From: Pseudomonadota bacterium
Lineage (GTDB): Bacteria > Pseudomonadota > Gammaproteobacteria > Pseudomonadales > Pseudohongiellaceae
Length of the DNA stretch: 56,977 nucleotides
Direction of reading: 5' to 3'
Assembly (NCBI GenBank): GCA_027623555.1
Contig: JAQBSZ010000025.1
Coordinates: 1 to 56,977, forward strand
Made by a program: the position numbers and the translations under genes. Numbering within the stretch: the stretch's first letter is position 1; each line of letters begins with the position of its first letter. Below, one piece after another: positions 26,949-36,370 of the stretch. The notes beneath the pieces are model-generated. The model made no database searches. It was not told the DNA's origin and saw nothing but the letters and a program-made list of their open reading frames with translations.

Positions 26949-29900
26949 ATGCAAGCGATGTTAGGAGCAGCAGCTTTATCTGCTTTTAAAACCTCAAAAT
27001 TACTCCGTTCACTGCAAGCCCGACTCCCTGCGATAAAATCACTCACCGCGCAATTTGTCCATTTCGTCGATTGCGAAAATTCATTTATCGCAGCTGATTC
27101 TGCTGAGCTGCAATCTCTCCTGGAATACGGGCCGTCCATAGTCAAAGTTGCGGAGGATCAATCCTCCCTTTACAAAATGCGCCTGGTAGTTCCCCGTCCG
27201 GGCACCATCTCTCCCTGGTCCAGCAAGGCAACCGATATACTGCATAACTGCGGCCTGAAGAGTATTCGGCGTATCGAGCGAGGCGTGCAGTTCACGATCG
27301 CGTCTGAATCGCAATTAGCGGCTGCTGAACTGCCCGTCCTCGACCAATTCCTGCATGACCGCATGACCCAGGTCGTGCTCGATGACAGCAAACTTGCTGG
27401 CGTGTTGTTTCATTCTGCGGATCCCGCTCCTTTGCAAACGGTAGATATCCTGGGGCAGGGTATAGCCGCCTTGATCGATGCCAATACCATCATGGGTCTG
27501 GCACTGGCAGAAGACGAGATCGACTATCTGTTCGATGCGTTCAGTGAATTGGGCAGAAATCCTAATGACATCGAGTTGATGATGTTTGCACAGGCGAATT
27601 CAGAGCACTGTCGCCACAAGATATTCAATGCAAGCTGGACTATCGATGGCGCGCCTCAAGACAATTCGCTGTTCGCCATGATCCGCAACACCCATAAGCA
27701 GTCGCCGGCTGGTGTGCTGTCAGCCTATTCCGATAACGCCGCCGTCATGAAAGGGCATGCAGCCGAGCGCTTTTTCCCGGCAGCGCATTCGAAGCAATAT
27801 GGATTCATCAGGGAGCCCATTCATATCGTGATGAAGGTTGAGACTCACAACCACCCGACGGCAATCGCTCCCTTTCCGGGAGCGTCGACTGGTGCCGGTG
27901 GGGAGATTCGTGATGAGGGGGCAACCGGCCGCGGCGCCAAACCCAAAGCGGGACTCACTGGCTTTAGCGTCTCCAATTTGCGGCTGCCGAATTTGCCGCA
28001 ACCCTGGGAAGAAGATCTCGGCAAACCCGCCCATATCGCATCCGCACTGGATATCATGCTTGAGGGGCCGATCGGTGGCGCTGCATTCAATAATGAATAC
28101 GGCCGACCCAATCTCTGCGGGTACTTTCGCAGTTTCGAAGAGCTGGTAACAAACGAAGCAGGAGTGAAGCAGAGTCGGGGCTACCATAAACCGATAATGA
28201 TTGCCGGTGGCATCGGTAATATCCGTGAGTCCCACGTGCAGAAAGGTGAGATAGATATCGGGGCTCACCTGATTGTGTTGGGCGGTCCTGCCATGTTGAT
28301 TGGACTCGGTGGCGGTGCGGCATCTTCGATGGCATCCGGTACGGGTAATGAAGATCTGGATTTCGCTTCGGTGCAGAGAGACAACGCCGAGATGGAACGA
28401 CGTTGCCAGGAAGTGATTGATCAATGCTGGCAACTCGGTGACCGTAATCCCATCGCGTTTATTCATGACGTGGGAGCCGGTGGGCTGTCAAACGCGCTTC
28501 CCGAGCTGGTTAAAGACGGGGGTCGCGGAGGTAAATTCGAACTGCGCAATATCCCCAATGCTGAAACCCAGATGTCGCCCCTGGAAATCTGGTGTAACGA
28601 GGCGCAGGAACGGTATGTCATGGCCGTTGGAGTCAAACAGCTCGATCAGTTTGATGCAATCTGCAAACGCGAACGTTGTCCTTATGCCGTAGTCGGTACT
28701 TCTACAGTGGAGCAGCATATCCGCTTGCATGATGCGCATTTTGATAATTGCCCTATCGATCTTCCTATGGATGTGCTGTTTGGTAAGCCACCAAAGATGT
28801 ATCGGGAGGTAAATTCAGGTCGCGTGGTAGGATCCGAGTTCACTACCGGAGACATCGACTTGAGTGATGCAGTCCAGCGCGTGCTTGCTCTGCCCACGGT
28901 GGCGAACAAGAGTTTCCTTATCACCATTGGCGATCGCACGATCACGGGTCTGGTGCACAGAGATCAGATGGTGGGACCATGGCAAGTTCCCGTTGCCGAT
29001 GCAGCAGTAACCGCCAGCTCGTACAACGCCTATACCGGCGAGGCCATGGCTATGGGTGAGCGCACGCCTCTGGCGCTGTTAAATGCAGCTGCCTCGGGGC
29101 GCATGGCAATCAGTGAGGCGGTGACCAATATTGTTAGCGCCGATATCGAGAAAATCGGCGATATCAAACTGTCGGCTAACTGGATGGTAGCGGCAGGCCA
29201 CGGCTGTGAAGATGCCAAGCTGTTTGAGACCGTGCGTGCTGTGGCCATGGAATTATGCCCACGGCTGGGCATCTGCATTCCGGTGGGGAAGGACTCCATG
29301 TCGATGCGTACAGTCTGGCAGGAGCAGAGCGCAGGCGAGAACATTGAAAAGAGTAACACCGCGCCGCTTTCCCTGATTGTCTCTGCGTTTGCCCCGGTTA
29401 CTGACATACGAAAAACGCTCACCCCACTTCTGCGACTCGATCGCGGCCCGACATCGCTGCTAATGATAGACCTGTCTCGAGGCAGGAATCGCCTGGGAGG
29501 ATCGGCCCTGGGTCAGGTATTCAGGACGATGCAAGGAGCCGTGCCCGACCTGGATGAACCGGTAACCCTGCTGAACCTGGTTGCATTGATTGCTGATGCC
29601 AGGTCCCGCAATCTGCTGCTGGCCTATCATGACCGTTCCGATGGGGGGCTGTTTGTCACGCTGGTGGAAATGGCTTTCGCCGCCCATTGTGGTCTTGATA
29701 TCTCCCTGCCTGCAGCAGACCCTATCGCCGCGCTGTTTGCCGAGGAGCCAGGTGTAGTCGTTCAGTTACGTGACAGTGATATGGAAGAGTTCCGGTCATT
29801 GGCGAAATCACACCAGCTCGCTGAACTTGTACATGTAGTAGCCACACCGAATAATAATGATGCAATCACAATCCTCTGTGGAGGCAGTAAAGAGTTTTCG

Positions 29901-30863
29901 CGATCCCGCATTGAACTACAGCGAACCTGGTCAGCGACTTCCTATCAGATGCAAAGTTTGCGTGACAATTCTGATTGTGCACAGGAAGAATATGATCAGA
30001 TCCTGGCCGAAGATGATCCGGGTCTGAATGTAGAGCTTACGTTTACTATAAACGAAGATATTTCTGCACCCTATATCAACGTCGATGCTCGCCCGCGAGT
30101 TGCCGTGCTGAGGGAACAGGGAGTCAACGGCCAGATTGAAATGGCCGCCGCCTTCGATAGAGCCAGGTTTGCCGCAATCGATGTACACATGACAGATCTT
30201 ATCGAGGGTCGGGTGTCATTGGATCAATTCAACGTACTGGTAGCCTGCGGTGGATTTTCTTACGGTGATGTACTCGGTGCCGGTGGTGGGTGGGCGAAAT
30301 CAATTCTCTTTAGCGATACGCTTCGTCTACAATTCGCCGAGTTTTTCAATCGTCCAACTACACTGAGCCTGGGTGTTTGTAATGGCTGCCAGATGATGTC
30401 ACTACTGAGTGAGCTGATTCCTGGCTCTGAGAACTGGCCGCGGTTTGTGCGAAATCGATCGGAACAATTCGAGGGTAGACTTAGTCTGGTTCAGGTCGAG
30501 GAATCGAGTTCTGTATTTTTATCGGCAATGACAGGTTCGCGCTTTCCGCTGGCGGTTGCACACGGCGAAGGCAGAGCGGAATTTAGCAAAGCAGCAGATC
30601 AGCAGGCGCTGTGTGATAGCGACCGCATCAGCTTGCGATTTGTAGATAATCGAGGAATTCCCACCGAGGTGTACCCGGCCAATCCTAATGGTTCGCCGAA
30701 CGGCATTGCGGGGATAAGCAGTGACGATGGCAGAGTCACCCTCATGATGCCGCATCCGGAACGGGTGTTTCGTGCCAGCCAGAATTCCTGGCACCCCGAT
30801 GATTGGGCCGAAGATGCTCCCAGTATACGGATGTTTCGTAATGCCAGGTTATGGTTGAATTGA
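26949..30863 (+). CDS. purL: Phosphoribosylformylglycinamidine synthase
   Basis: This 1304-residue single-chain enzyme makes FGAM from FGAR, glutamine and ATP, the fourth step of purine synthesis. The order is N-terminal PurS-like domain, linker, two AIRS-type halves ([19 protein letters not shown] and [13 protein letters not shown] in the first) and a C-terminal class I glutaminase with nucleophile Cys in [10 protein letters not shown] and the triad in AHGEGRAEF and PHPERVFR. Length matches the large gammaproteobacterial type (1295 in E. coli). The N-terminus ([14 protein letters not shown]) aligns with E. coli PurL, supporting this ATG. Confidence 0.98.
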   Translation: MQAMLGAAALSAFKTSKLLRSLQARLPAIKSLTAQFVHFVDCENSFIAADSAELQSLLEYGPSIVKVAEDQSSLYKMRLVVPRPGTISPWSSKATDILHNCGLKSIRRIERGVQFTIASESQLAAAELPVLDQFLHDRMTQVVLDDSKLAGVLFHSADPAPLQTVDILGQGIAALIDANTIMGLALAEDEIDYLFDAFSELGRNPNDIELMMFAQANSEHCRHKIFNASWTIDGAPQDNSLFAMIRNTHKQSPAGVLSAYSDNAAVMKGHAAERFFPAAHSKQYGFIREPIHIVMKVETHNHPTAIAPFPGASTGAGGEIRDEGATGRGAKPKAGLTGFSVSNLRLPNLPQPWEEDLGKPAHIASALDIMLEGPIGGAAFNNEYGRPNLCGYFRSFEELVTNEAGVKQSRGYHKPIMIAGGIGNIRESHVQKGEIDIGAHLIVLGGPAMLIGLGGGAASSMASGTGNEDLDFASVQRDNAEMERRCQEVIDQCWQLGDRNPIAFIHDVGAGGLSNALPELVKDGGRGGKFELRNIPNAETQMSPLEIWCNEAQERYVMAVGVKQLDQFDAICKRERCPYAVVGTSTVEQHIRLHDAHFDNCPIDLPMDVLFGKPPKMYREVNSGRVVGSEFTTGDIDLSDAVQRVLALPTVANKSFLITIGDRTITGLVHRDQMVGPWQVPVADAAVTASSYNAYTGEAMAMGERTPLALLNAAASGRMAISEAVTNIVSADIEKIGDIKLSANWMVAAGHGCEDAKLFETVRAVAMELCPRLGICIPVGKDSMSMRTVWQEQSAGENIEKSNTAPLSLIVSAFAPVTDIRKTLTPLLRLDRGPTSLLMIDLSRGRNRLGGSALGQVFRTMQGAVPDLDEPVTLLNLVALIADARSRNLLLAYHDRSDGGLFVTLVEMAFAAHCGLDISLPAADPIAALFAEEPGVVVQLRDSDMEEFRSLAKSHQLAELVHVVATPNNNDAITILCGGSKEFSRSRIELQRTWSATSYQMQSLRDNSDCAQEEYDQILAEDDPGLNVELTFTINEDISAPYINVDARPRVAVLREQGVNGQIEMAAAFDRARFAAIDVHMTDLIEGRVSLDQFNVLVACGGFSYGDVLGAGGGWAKSILFSDTLRLQFAEFFNRPTTLSLGVCNGCQMMSLLSELIPGSENWPRFVRNRSEQFEGRLSLVQVEESSSVFLSAMTGSRFPLAVAHGEGRAEFSKAADQQALCDSDRISLRFVDNRGIPTEVYPANPNGSPNGIAGISSDDGRVTLMMPHPERVFRASQNSWHPDDWAEDAPSIRMFRNARLWLN

Positions 30864-30881
30864 TCAGAGGCGCCTTAGTTA

Positions 30882-31208
30882 ATGAAAGCCGACAAACTGC
30901 TTAAGATTGAATTCTACGTTCCGCAGTCGCACCTGGAGACCGTCAAGTCTGCCATGTTTGATGCAGGCGCCGGTCGAGTAGGCAATTACGACCACTGTGC
31001 CTGGCAGACATTGGGTGAGGGACAGTATCGGCCTCTGGATGGAAGTCGACCGTTCCTGGGAGAGCAGGGCAGTGTCGAAAATGTACCGGAATTCAAGGTA
31101 GAGCTGGTCTGCGCAGGTGGGGTAATAAAAGCAGTACTGGAGGCAATGAAGGCCTCACACCCTTACGAGGAAGTGGCTTATTGTGTAATTCGAACCGAGT
31201 CGGCCTGA
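30882..31208 (+). CDS. YqfO/NIF3-insert-like (PII-fold) protein
   Basis: This 108-residue protein resembles the small stand-alone YqfO-type proteins, equal to the PII/CutA-like insert of NIF3 proteins. Recognisable stretches are KIEFYVPQSHLETVKSAMF, AGAGRVGNYDHCAWQT and the closing AMKASHPYEEVAYCV. The structure suggests a trimeric metal- or ligand-binding unit; its role in cells is unknown. It follows purL by 18 bases and may be read from the same transcript. Its last 31 bases overlap, tail to tail, the end of the membrane regulator gene on the other strand. Confidence 0.85.
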   Translation: MKADKLLKIEFYVPQSHLETVKSAMFDAGAGRVGNYDHCAWQTLGEGQYRPLDGSRPFLGEQGSVENVPEFKVELVCAGGVIKAVLEAMKASHPYEEVAYCVIRTESA

Positions 31209-32167
31209 TATTCCTGCAGCTGTTCTTCTTTCTCATGCTGACGCGCACAAGCCCGAGCCCGTCTGGAAACAGTCGCTTCTGACACACCCAATGCACCTGC
31301 AGTCTTCTTCTGGTTGCCGCCGTAGTAGTCAAGCACATGTTCGACAACCATTCCTTCGAATTCACGCATCATCTGTTTCAGTTGGATAGATTTCTGCAAT
31401 GCTGGGTCATCGTTGATCGCAATACAATCGGTGACCTGGTTCAGCAGTCGCTTATGCAGCTTGCGTTCCTTGGTGAAAGGCACGAAGGTAAGCATGCGAA
31501 ACAGCCGGGTCTTCTCCTCGGCGTAAACCATCAATGCCAACATGAGTGTAAGCGACAGTGACATGAAGATGGCACCGTTGATGTTCAGGCCGGCGGCCAT
31601 TGCCAGGATAATACCAATGGCCAGGACTACTGGAGTGGCGGTGCTGATCAGCATCACCAGGCATTTCTGCCGATTAATATTTGCGGAGGCTACCTTCAGT
31701 CCACGGGCTAACAGAGCAACGGCGAAGACCATCCCACCGATCCCGTAGATCTGGAAAGTCCAGTACAACTGGCCAGGCTCTCGTGTGATTGAGTACTCAG
31801 TTGGTGTAACGCCGGCAATAATCGCCGGAGTAAGTAACGTGCCCAGAATCAATCCCCCCAGTGTCAGATTGAGCGCCAGTTTAATTCTGTCAATATTCCA
31901 CTTGAATTCAGCGAATTCAAAACTGAGATTGATAAAGGAGTGAATAATAAAGAAGAAACTGCAGTAATACGCCTGCAATATAAGAAGCGAGGACTGTTCG
32001 GAGAAAGCGGAGTTTATGGAAAGCAGTTCTGCAATATTAAGGAAAAATATGGCGAGAAAAAGCATGCCAAGATTGAGATTATCGCTGCGCAGTGATTCGT
32101 GATAGCGCATGAAAATTGCAATCTTCAAACAAATTGCCAGTAACGAAGGAATTACCAGTAGTTCCAC
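31178..32167 (-). CDS. Membrane-embedded regulator: seven spans plus Fis-type HTH
   Basis: This 329-residue protein has seven predicted membrane spans (about 2-20, 32-52, 60-84, 98-120, 133-154, 168-192, 196-216), resembling the 7TM input regions of some histidine kinases. It has no kinase, receiver or ATPase domain. A short cytoplasmic linker leads to a C-terminal Fis-type helix-turn-helix (about 265-306), with EHVLDYYGGNQKKTAGALGV and SEATVSRRARA closely resembling the HTH of PspF and other sigma-54 activators. This suggests a one-component transcription factor that binds DNA from the membrane. The start is GTG at 32167, with AGAGGAG upstream. It follows the FabH-like gene in the same direction, and TTGTAG-N9-CTACAA palindromes lie before both genes. 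The ligand and targets are unknown. Confidence 0.78.
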   Translation of the reverse strand: MELLVIPSLLAICLKIAIFMRYHESLRSDNLNLGMLFLAIFFLNIAELLSINSAFSEQSSLLILQAYYCSFFFIIHSFINLSFEFAEFKWNIDRIKLALNLTLGGLILGTLLTPAIIAGVTPTEYSITREPGQLYWTFQIYGIGGMVFAVALLARGLKVASANINRQKCLVMLISTATPVVLAIGIILAMAAGLNINGAIFMSLSLTLMLALMVYAEEKTRLFRMLTFVPFTKERKLHKRLLNQVTDCIAINDDPALQKSIQLKQMMREFEGMVVEHVLDYYGGNQKKTAGALGVSEATVSRRARACARQHEKEEQLQEYQADSVRITQ

Positions 32168-32214
32168 TTAATACGAGCTCCTCTGTGCACTCATTTGGTC
32201 CATCCTGTTCCGAC

Positions 32215-32249
32215 TTGTAGTCCTCTTTCCTACAAAACTAGTCCTACAA
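32215..32249. promoter_or_regulatory. Palindrome TTGTAG-N9-CTACAA upstream of the membrane regulator
   Basis: TTGTAG (32215-32220) and CTACAA (32230-32235) form an inverted pair spaced by 9 bases; a further half-site TCCTACAA is at 32242-32249. The site is 48-82 bases upstream of the regulator's GTG. The same arrangement precedes the FabH-like gene. Confidence 0.65.
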
Positions 32250-32272
32250 CAGGAGAACAAGCGATACCGGGG

Positions 32273-33277
32273 TCAGAGTACCAGGCCAATCTGACTGATT
32301 GAGAGGCCGCTACCTGCACCTAGTATCAAAATCCTGTCACCCGCTACCGGCTGCGCCGAATCAAGGGTTACAGGTATTGTAGCGCTAGTGAGGTTACCAT
32401 ATCTCTGGAATATAGTGGGAGCCTTTTCTAAGGCAATTCCAGCTAATTTTGCCATTCTGTGATGTGGTTTGCTTCCTACCTGATGACATATGAGGTGATC
32501 GACGTCACTGGGTTGCCATTTCAGGTCATTATAAGTCTCAGCAATGAGAGATTGGTGCATTCTGATCATTACTGCCGAGATCTTGTCCATGATCATCTGG
32601 CCACAGCGCTTGCCGGTCTTGTCAAACTTATAGAAGCAGAGTTCCGCGTAGCGACCACGGCTGGTGAAGCGATAGGCTTTTATACCAGAGTTCTGTGACG
32701 CCCGTTGCAAAATTACGGCTCCACCGGCATCGCCTGTGGTAAAACCACCAATCTTGCTGTGAAAGTTCTCCAGGGTTGGGTTCTCTTTGATGTCTTTCAC
32801 TACATCGTGAATCAGATGGGAGGGCACTTCGCCGGTAACTACCAGCACATTTTCGGCGGCCCCGGTTGCGATCATTGCATCACCTACCGACATACCATTG
32901 GAAAATCCGTGGCAGGCGTTGGAGATATCCAGACACGTGGCATTAACACATCCCAATTCACGCTGTACGCGGTGCGAGGTGGCGGGCTCGATCCAATCCC
33001 GGTCGATGCCGCAATACAGCACCATACCAATTTCTTTTGGATCCATGCGTGCGCGTTCCAGGGCAATACGACCGGCGTTTATGGCCAGATCAGAAGGCTT
33101 GTCTTCCGGAGCGGCAAAGCGGTGCTCATAGATACCGGTTAGCTCTTCGAACCAGGTATTGGCGATTTCGAAATCCCGCTCAGAATTCACTTCATCCATC
33201 AATTCCTGCGATGTCACCACCTGGTCAGGAAGGTAGGTGCCAATTGATGCAATTCTGGAGTGACCTGTCATGTGCAT
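32273..33277 (-). CDS. FabH-like 3-oxoacyl-ACP synthase III
   Basis: The 334-residue thiolase-fold protein carries the complete KAS III triad: C122 (ISNACHGFSNG), H265 (ICHQVG) and N295 (YGNLTSATIP). The N-terminus (IASIGTYLPDQVV) and C-terminal GAGSGLSISQIGLVL fit the family. It probably condenses acyl-CoA or acyl-ACP with a malonyl or acyl partner. It is not next to other fab genes, and its sequence looks closer to specialised KAS III proteins (OleA, PqsD or secondary-metabolite types) than to housekeeping FabH, but this is by impression. AGGG precedes the ATG. It lies 105 bases upstream of the membrane regulator gene, so it may produce the signal or lipid that the regulator senses, which is inference. 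Confidence 0.9.
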   Translation of the reverse strand: MHMTGHSRIASIGTYLPDQVVTSQELMDEVNSERDFEIANTWFEELTGIYEHRFAAPEDKPSDLAINAGRIALERARMDPKEIGMVLYCGIDRDWIEPATSHRVQRELGCVNATCLDISNACHGFSNGMSVGDAMIATGAAENVLVVTGEVPSHLIHDVVKDIKENPTLENFHSKIGGFTTGDAGGAVILQRASQNSGIKAYRFTSRGRYAELCFYKFDKTGKRCGQMIMDKISAVMIRMHQSLIAETYNDLKWQPSDVDHLICHQVGSKPHHRMAKLAGIALEKAPTIFQRYGNLTSATIPVTLDSAQPVAGDRILILGAGSGLSISQIGLVL

Positions 33278-33388
33278 AATATTGCCCTTTTAAATCCCTT
33301 ACGCTTTAGCGCCCCCGGTGATTTCTCCATTATCCACGCCTGAGTACCGAAAAGGAAAGTTTAATGATGGCTTATTTGCATTTTTGGC

Positions 33389-33407
33389 ATACTGAAAAAT
33401 TCAGTAT
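33389..33407. promoter_or_regulatory. Perfect palindrome ATACTGAA-N3-TTCAGTAT
   Basis: Two perfect 8-bp arms spaced by AAA lie 112-130 bases upstream of the FabH-like gene. It has operator form and could bind a dimeric regulator. It is distinct from the TTGTAG palindrome 63 bases further upstream. Confidence 0.5.
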
Positions 33408-33469
33408 TTCAAAAATGAAATCCAGCACTGGTCGTGGGCTTCCGAGCGATTCTAATTTGAGATCAGCCA

Positions 33470-33490
33470 TTGTAGGAGAAATTCCTACAA
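33470..33490. promoter_or_regulatory. Perfect palindrome TTGTAGGA-N5-TCCTACAA upstream of the FabH-like gene
   Basis: Both 8-bp arms match exactly, and the spacing of TTGTAG to CTACAA (9 bases) is the same as in the copy before the membrane regulator gene. AACTAG follows both copies. It lies about 193-213 bases upstream of the FabH-like start. Confidence 0.7.
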
Positions 33491-33558
33491 CGAACTAGCC
33501 TCAGCAAGATGGGTGAATTTCAGCAACTACGAGCGGGAATTGTTGAAGTTTTGAACGA

Positions 33559-34158
33559 TCAATCAACCTTATGGAACGTGTGGCTATGGCTGATAAGTCG
33601 AGTGGTGATCTGGCGGTCTTCTCCGTGATGTACATCGAACATACGTACCGGGAATTGTTGCTTCGGGAGGTCTTCAAAATAGTGTTCCAGCGTGCTTCTT
33701 ACTACTGGAAAGGCAATTTCTTCCCAGGGAATGTTTGCTTCATCGAAAAGGGCGACTTGTTCGGATTCGTAGCCCGGAGTGAAATCGAGGTTGGCCAGTT
33801 CGGCACGGAAAAACATGTATACCTGGTTGATAGATGGCAGATTGAAAAGCGTATAGAGGCTATCTGCCCGCACGATAACTTCGGCACCAGCTTCTTCCCG
33901 AGTTTCCCGTATAGCGCCATCGAGACTGGATTCACCGTTCTCCATGAAGCCGGCTGGCAATGTCCACTTGCCAAGTCTCGGCTGGATGGCGCGCTTGCAA
34001 AGTAATACACGTTCCTCGAATACGGGAAGTGTGCCAACTACGTTCTTCGGATTGACGTAAAAAATGGCATTGCATTCATTGCAGCAGTGGCGTTCTCTGT
34101 CATCGCCTTCCGGTATCCGGAGAATGAGCGGTGCAGTGCAGTGATGACAATACTTCAT
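33559..34158 (-). CDS. NUDIX hydrolase with N-terminal zinc ribbon
   Basis: This 199-residue protein opens with a four-Cys zinc ribbon (CHHC and CCNEC near residues 4-29), as in NADH pyrophosphatases. The Nudix box is complete (GFMENGESSLDGAIRETREE then AG), with the metal-binding REtrEE. It probably hydrolyses a nucleoside diphosphate derivative such as ADP-ribose or NADH. It ends about 281 bases before the FabH-like gene, and the palindromes lie between, so it is likely a separate unit. Confidence 0.92.
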   Translation of the reverse strand: MKYCHHCTAPLILRIPEGDDRERHCCNECNAIFYVNPKNVVGTLPVFEERVLLCKRAIQPRLGKWTLPAGFMENGESSLDGAIRETREEAGAEVIVRADSLYTLFNLPSINQVYMFFRAELANLDFTPGYESEQVALFDEANIPWEEIAFPVVRSTLEHYFEDLPKQQFPVRMFDVHHGEDRQITTRLISHSHTFHKVD

Positions 34159-34605
34159 AGGGTCGCAACGAGCTGCGGCTTCCTGGCCGCGACTTCCTGA
34201 AAAAGCAAAGATATAGGGAGCCTCTGAACAAGACTATGGCCGCTCTGGCTTTCAGCCAATTTCGCTCTCAAGGCGCACGCAGGACGGTCGACCTTTCAAG
34301 CCAGTGCAACGCTGAGAGCGTACTCGATGTAAACCCCCGACCGGCGGGGCCTGTCGCGCTACGCCGCGTCGTTGCCGCGCTTGCCAAGGACGACTGCCAT
34401 TGCCTGCGCACGCCGCCTAGCGGCAAAGCGCGACAGACTCCCGCAGAGTGGCCATAGTCTTGTTCAGAGACTCCCTAGTCTACTGGTTTCTAAGAGGGAT
34501 TGGAAAAGAGGAACTGAAAGAAGACGTTACTGCGAATAAAGGCGGGTTGTTGGAACGCTGGGTGAGAAGGCTCAGCTACCTGAGTGGACTCGCTGCGGTG
34601 CTAAA
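34159..34605. other. Intergenic region holding the MITE-like element
   Basis: Apart from the element at 34215-34477, this region has no recognisable gene. The 128 bases after the element (34478-34605) contain nothing that I can name. Confidence 0.5.
34215..34477. mobile_element. MITE-like element with 32-33-bp terminal inverted repeats
   Basis: Ends 34215-34247 and 34444-34476 are inverted copies with two mismatches in 33 bases; they share AGGGAG-CTCTGAACAAGACTATGG. TA flanks both ends (34214-34215 and 34476-34477), fitting a TA target duplication around a 260-bp element. The interior has a second inverted pair (CTGTCGCGCT / AGCGCGACAG) and no transposase gene. It is probably a non-autonomous element moved by a transposase elsewhere; the family is not identified. 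Confidence 0.8.
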
Positions 34606-35451
34606 CTAAATACGATTGAGCTGGCAGTGTAATCGAAATTTCTTCGATGTCATGAACGCCTCGATTTCCCGCAGACGCTGTTCCAGTGAACTATAGATCT
34701 CAGTGCATTCCTTTTGCGAATAACCCGCTCTGGATTGTGCGCTAGAGGCTCGCGATTTTTTACCAGAGACAGACTCCTTGAATCCAGACATGGCACTATC
34801 GAATTCGCTCATTATCTCAACGTGTACCTGATCGGCCGCATTCTGCATTTCGGCTTCGAAATCTCCCATCGTTGTGTCAAATTCTTCGTTCGCATAGCTC
34901 TTGCGAACTTTCCTGGCTTTTCTGCGTGCATCTCGTTCAGCTCGACGCTGGGCTCGGCGTTGGCGACTCTGCATTTTCTTCTCATAGCGTTCGCCATCAT
35001 CTATGTAAGGGTCTGGATCGAACACGAACCAGCAGATGACATAGGCCCAGAACGTAAAGGGCCCAAAGATGAACATGGAACCCAGAGTGACGGCGCGTAC
35101 AGAGAATGCGGAGACTTCCAGGTAATCGGCAATCCCTGAACACACACCGGCTATGCGCTTGTTACGCTCGTTTCTATAGATTGGCTTGCGGTAATTCAGT
35201 TTCCGAAAATGCTCAGCAGTTGGTGCGCTACTGAAATAGTCCTGCACTTTCTCAGGAGTCAGGTCTTTATCCAGACAGAAGTACAGAATGAAATAACCCA
35301 GTAGTAAGGGTGGCCATGCAATAACACAAATGATGAAGACAATGCGAACCAGGGTTGCGGGAACATCCAGCCAATTTGCCAGTCCGGCACAAACACCCAA
35401 ACAGCGCGCATTGTGTCTATCTAACCGCATGTTATGCAGCCCCGTGATCAT
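34606..35451 (-). CDS. pspC: PspC-domain protein with two PspC units and a charged tail
   Basis: This 281-residue protein carries two consecutive PspC domains: the first about 8-70 (CLGVCAGLANWLDVPATLVRI) and the second about 93-150 (RIAGVCSGIADYLEVSAFSVRA), each with a membrane span. A long, very basic and then mixed-charge coiled-coil tail (about 155-281) follows. E. coli PspC has only one PspC domain and 119 residues. The ATG at 35451 has GGAGAG upstream and overlaps the end of pspB by 20 bases. It would sense membrane stress and interact with PspB/PspA. The duplication and long tail are unusual for classical PspC but occur in other proteobacteria. Confidence 0.88.
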   Translation of the reverse strand: MITGLHNMRLDRHNARCLGVCAGLANWLDVPATLVRIVFIICVIAWPPLLLGYFILYFCLDKDLTPEKVQDYFSSAPTAEHFRKLNYRKPIYRNERNKRIAGVCSGIADYLEVSAFSVRAVTLGSMFIFGPFTFWAYVICWFVFDPDPYIDDGERYEKKMQSRQRRAQRRAERDARRKARKVRKSYANEEFDTTMGDFEAEMQNAADQVHVEIMSEFDSAMSGFKESVSGKKSRASSAQSRAGYSQKECTEIYSSLEQRLREIEAFMTSKKFRLHCQLNRI

Positions 35452-35671
35452 TTTGTTCTCTCCAGTCCGGCACTTCAGCGTCGAGAATGGATTCGAGAAC
35501 GTCGATACGATCTCTCAATGATTCTGCCATTCGGGACAATTCGCTCATATCGTAGCTGCCACTCGGATCAATATTTGCGCGCCGCCGGCCCTTTCGTAAG
35601 AGTAGAATCCAGATAGTAATAGCACCCAGTGCCATTGCCACGATTGATGTTATGAATTCTAGTACGCCCAT
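35432..35671 (-). CDS. pspB: Phage shock protein B
   Basis: This 79-residue protein has one N-terminal membrane span, then a helix ending in RDRIDVLESILDAEVPDWRE, which closely matches PspB (RERIQALESILDAEHPNWR in E. coli). PspB helps PspC relay envelope stress to PspA. It is in the order pspA-pspB-pspC on one strand, 12 bases after pspA. Confidence 0.93.
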   Translation of the reverse strand: MGVLEFITSIVAMALGAITIWILLLRKGRRRANIDPSGSYDMSELSRMAESLRDRIDVLESILDAEVPDWREQNDHGAA

Positions 35672-35683
35672 GATAAAGACCTA

Positions 35684-36370
35684 TTACTCAGTTTTGGAAT
35701 CTGCTTTCTGTTCTGACTTCTTAAGCCGGGTCTTCAACTCTTCCAATTCCTTGTCGATAGACTCCTGCTTCTCCAATTCATCGAACTCGTTCTGAAGACC
35801 ACGAGCTTCGATGTGATTGCTATCCATCTGGCCTTCCATCTGGTCGATCTTTTTTTCGTAATACTCAAATTTGTCCATGGCATTGTCAATAGTGTAGCTG
35901 GTCAGGTGCCGATTGACATCTAACCGCGACGCGGTTGCCTTGGTACGCATTACGATCGTCTTCTGGCGGGCTCGAGCGTCGTTCAGTTTTGCCTGTAATT
36001 GCTCGATCTCCACGCTGAGCTTGTCCAGCGTTTCCTCCAGTTTCAGCAAATCCTTATCGGTGATTTCAACACTGGTCACGATATTGGATTTCTCCATAAG
36101 CGCGGCCTTGGCCAGGTCTTCACGACCTTTCGAAAGCGCCAGTTCGGCTTTCGCTTCCCAGTCGCCAGCTTGTTTACGTAAACTCTCAGAGCGACGTGTC
36201 AGGGTTTTCTTCTCCGCGATCACCTTGGCGGTGCCACTGCGCACTTCCACCAGGGTCTCCTCCATCTCCTGGATTACCATGCGGATCATCTTTTCAGGAT
36301 TCTCCGCCTTGTCCAGCAGGGCGCTGATATTGGAGTTGATAATGTCAGATAGTCGATTAAATATACTCAT
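35684..36370 (-). CDS. pspA: Phage shock protein A
   Basis: This 228-residue protein is a long coiled coil typical of PspA/IM30: N-terminal MSIFNRLSDIINSNISALLD with the amphipathic helix, and ENPEKMIRMVIQEMEE. It binds stressed membranes and, when free, inhibits the activator PspF. Length is close to the E. coli protein (222). It is the first gene of the operon, about 107 bases downstream of a sigma-54 promoter at 36489-36504, and divergent from pspF. Confidence 0.96.
   Translation of the reverse strand: MSIFNRLSDIINSNISALLDKAENPEKMIRMVIQEMEETLVEVRSGTAKVIAEKKTLTRRSESLRKQAGDWEAKAELALSKGREDLAKAALMEKSNIVTSVEITDKDLLKLEETLDKLSVEIEQLQAKLNDARARQKTIVMRTKATASRLDVNRHLTSYTIDNAMDKFEYYEKKIDQMEGQMDSNHIEARGLQNEFDELEKQESIDKELEELKTRLKKSEQKADSKTE

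Noticed and set aside
27720..28466. 248-codon open frame antisense to purL
   Set aside because: It lies wholly within a highly conserved purL segment.
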